The notes under the pieces were generated by a model, which was given only the letters and a program-made list of their open reading frames with translations, ran no database searches and had not been told where the DNA came from. Below, in pieces: positions 61,883-64,000 of a stretch of DNA of 64,000 bases (its first letter is position 1; the number at the start of each line of letters is the position of its first letter). The stretch lies in the NCBI GenBank assembly GCA_004154925.1, contig QJNS01000005.1, positions 496,001 through 560,000 on the forward strand. The letters are read 5' to 3'. The position numbers were made by a program, and so were the translations under genes. The DNA comes from Monosporascus cannonballus. Taxonomy: Eukaryota > Ascomycota > Sordariomycetes > Xylariales.

Positions 61883-63645
61883 TTACCAATAGTTCCCCTC
61901 CCAGGAGCCCGAAGCGGAAGGGCGGTCGGTGGGTAAACCGGGGTCCTCGCCATCATCCCCCCTATAAACTCCCGCGTCGTACTCCTCCTCCCCAGGGTAC
62001 TCCCCCTCCTCGTACTCGTACTCCTCCTCGTCGTCATACTCCCCCTCCCCTCCCTCGCCATGGGAGTCGAACGTCTCCTCCTTCTCCCTCAGTTCCGCCT
62101 CGAGGTCGGCCCTCCAATCGGCCAGGCAGCGCTCGATCTGCAGGACCTGGTTCCTGAAGGCCTTCTTGCCGGCCTTGCTCTCCTTCTCGGCCAGTAGGAT
62201 CTCCTCGACGATCCCCAGCCTGTCGGCGCGAGGCAGGAGGATATCCCACTGCTTGTTGTCGCGGGCCACCACATCCGCGACAGTGGCCAGCCGCTGCGAG
62301 AACGGAACGCCCTTCCGGTCCACCTCTGCCCGGACAACCTCGGCACAGAAGACGCGGGAGTGACCGTCGGCGGCACGGCGGCGGTCGGCGACGGAAAACA
62401 GGGGCAAAGGACCCAGAGCCTCGCCTCCGGCGGTCAGGACCCACTGGCACAGAACCTCCATCCGCTGTTCGGGGTCGGTGCAACCCGCGACGGCCTTTTG
62501 CGCCACCTTCGGTGCCAGCTGCCACATCACCCGCCTCTGGGCGTCCAGCAGGAGCAACCTCCTCTGGCGCTCACCCTCCATCCTCTCCGCCTCGGCGCGC
62601 TCCGCCTCCTCCTGCGCCTTCACCTCCGCCAGCCTCTTCTGGATGCGCACGTACAGCGATGCCACGCTCAGCATGGCCGGTAGGCGGCCGGCCAGGCGCG
62701 CCTCGAGCCGCTGTTCGATGTCCACCGTCTCGCCCCGGAGCCACATGTCGAGCAACTCCAGGCACGCGTGCCAGGCCGGCAACATCTGCTGGCAACATCT
62801 GCTGGCGCTTGAAGTAGATGTGGTCCGGCTCCCGGCACCGCTGCGACCAGTCCAGGAAGCACACCTCGCCCCAGGTGCCATCGGCGCGGCGGCGGTACCT
62901 CACCGAAAAGATAATGTCCAGACCCGGACCGCCCAACAGCTTCGAAACCCGGCACAGCTTCTCGTCAAGAAGGTCGGGGCTGGCCACGCAAAGACCGAAG
63001 TTTACCGCCCGCGGAAATACAAACTCGAACGGGCCGCAGGAATCGAAATACTTCCTGCCCGGGAGCAGGTCAGCGAACATCGCGGCCCTGGCCTCCACCG
63101 CGTTGTGGTCCTCGGCCTTCGGATATATATAATCCTCCTCAGCCTCGGCGGGATGGCCGCCGGCTTTCCCAACGGCCTCCTCCTCCTCCTTCTCCTTCCC
63201 CTTGTCATCGTCCTCGTCCCCGCCCTTCTCTTCCTCCGCCTTCTTCTTGGCCTCGTACCAAGCTTCCAGATATTGGAAGCTGTACGGCCTCCCATAATAC
63301 TTGGGCTCCGGCCACTTCTGGAGATCGAATGTCCCTGCCCCAACTGCGCACAAAATTGATTAGCATGGTGTCATCATTTATATGGTCAGAGAGACAGAGA
63401 GACAGAGATTGAAAGCTGATGTCATGTTTCACTTACACTTCATCATCCAAACGGTCGACAGGGCCCACCATAACCCTGGCCAGCCTCACCTCCACCACCG
63501 GGATCATCTCCTCCATCTCCTTAGCCGAACCTTTAACGCGGCCCAAGGCCAAGGCCAAAACCTCCTCCTGTCGTTTCTGCTCCTCAGGGAGCAGCCCAAC
63601 GCGTACCTCTTCCTCCTCGCGCATCTTCTGCTCACTCGCCAATTT
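61883..63645 (-). pseudogene. Broken gene, unrecognised, acidic C-terminus
   Basis: Two coding pieces on minus are clear. 63437-63645 reads KLASEQKMREEEEVRVG... and ends at a GTAAGT donor. 61883-63343 begins after a TGCGCAG acceptor with GTFDLQKWPEPKYYGRPYSF and ends in a strongly acidic Glu/Asp/Tyr tail (EEEYEYEEGEYPGEEEYD). Within the second piece a 13-base tandem duplication (62778-62790 and 62791-62803) shifts the frame. With one copy the protein reads straight through (HIYFKRQQMLPAWHACLELL). Joined at the named splice sites the two pieces are one base out of phase, so the intron differs from my reading or there is another small indel. The middle has a Lys/Glu helix-rich region. Family unknown; it is probably a large fungal-specific intracellular protein. 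Confidence 0.7.
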
Positions 63646-63822
63646 CTCTAGTCGTAATGAAGTAAAAAGGGGGGAGAACACGAAACTGCTTGGAAAAATG
63701 CGGATGCGGTTGCGGATTTTGATGCGGTTCGACGTTATAGGTGAAAAGATTTCCAGGAATTTTGAAATCTGGGGAGGTATTGATTTTCAATCTCGTGGGC
63801 GTGTGGGCGGATTGGTTGCTAC

Positions 63823-64000
63823 CCGTTTCTGACTGAAAATGACAGGGCAGCCAAGTTTCATGCTTAGCATCAGCTTTTTCACTATCCACTTGTTGTCTAC
63901 GTATGGCAACGCCTTCTCTATGTACAACACTCCGCCTCTTTTTTCAAGCCGATTTCCTGACGTACTACTATTGGCCCCCTCCCAAGATCGCCAGGAACAG
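63823..64000 (-). CDS. Possible further upstream exon, runs off the window
   Basis: A minus-strand frame stays open from the window edge through KALPYVDNKWIVKKLMLSM to a GTAGCA donor at 63822. Splicing to an AG at 63646-63647 joins it in phase to KLASEQKM of the broken gene. The composition is protein-like, but the splice sites are weak and the gene start is outside the window. Confidence 0.4.

Overview
The window looks like a nuclear chromosome segment of a filamentous ascomycete (Pezizomycotina; Sordariomycete-like is a guess). The evidence is short introns (60-180 bases, GT...AG), fungal housekeeping genes, and a two-speed layout in which GC-balanced gene islands alternate with very AT-rich blocks that carry the marks of repeat-induced point mutation (RIP: C to T and G to A, mostly CpA to TpA).

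Layout. 1-11,800 is an AT-rich, RIP-degraded block with no intact gene. 11,800-42,850 is a gene island with, in order: a Gtr1/RagA-type GTPase (+), a secreted HNH nuclease (+), the Cdc48 cofactor Shp1/p47 (-), the mitochondrial outer-membrane insertase subunit Mim1 (+), the inner-membrane insertase Oxa1 (+), the uracil-catabolism protein Urc4/DUF1688 (+), a ComA/HSA32-like protein (+), an MFS anion:cation symporter (-), an unrecognised protein with hydrophobic segments (-), and a broken coiled-coil gene (-). 42,850-60,530 is a second AT-rich block containing two nested Ty3/gypsy LTR retrotransposons. 60,530-64,000 is GC-balanced again and holds a second broken gene (-) that probably runs off the window edge.

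The best structural result is the nest. Element A (43,989-58,683) has 206-base LTRs and a perfect 5-base target duplication, aaacg. Element B (51,227-58,496) sits inside the right LTR of A with its own perfect duplication, ataag. Removing B and one ataag restores a right LTR of A of exactly 206 bases. RIP load agrees with the order of insertion: in the older A the reverse-transcriptase YLDDI reads YLNNI and every zinc ligand of the Gag knuckle is changed, while B keeps YLDDI and an intact protease DSG. B also carries, antisense to gag-pol and starting 100 bases outside its LTR, a better-preserved 217-codon frame for a small protein with a Zn2Cys6-like cysteine cluster and a coiled coil. It is interrupted only by two RIP-type stops. 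This is the strongest candidate for an under-described system here.

Functional themes: Gtr1 (nutrient signalling to TORC1), Urc4 (pyrimidine salvage) and the Dal5-like transporter all relate to nutrient use, and Mim1 and Oxa1, insertases of the two mitochondrial membranes, are neighbours on the same strand. These are ordinary dispersed fungal genes, and I see no evidence of a co-regulated cluster. The two genes next to the retrotransposon block are both disrupted.
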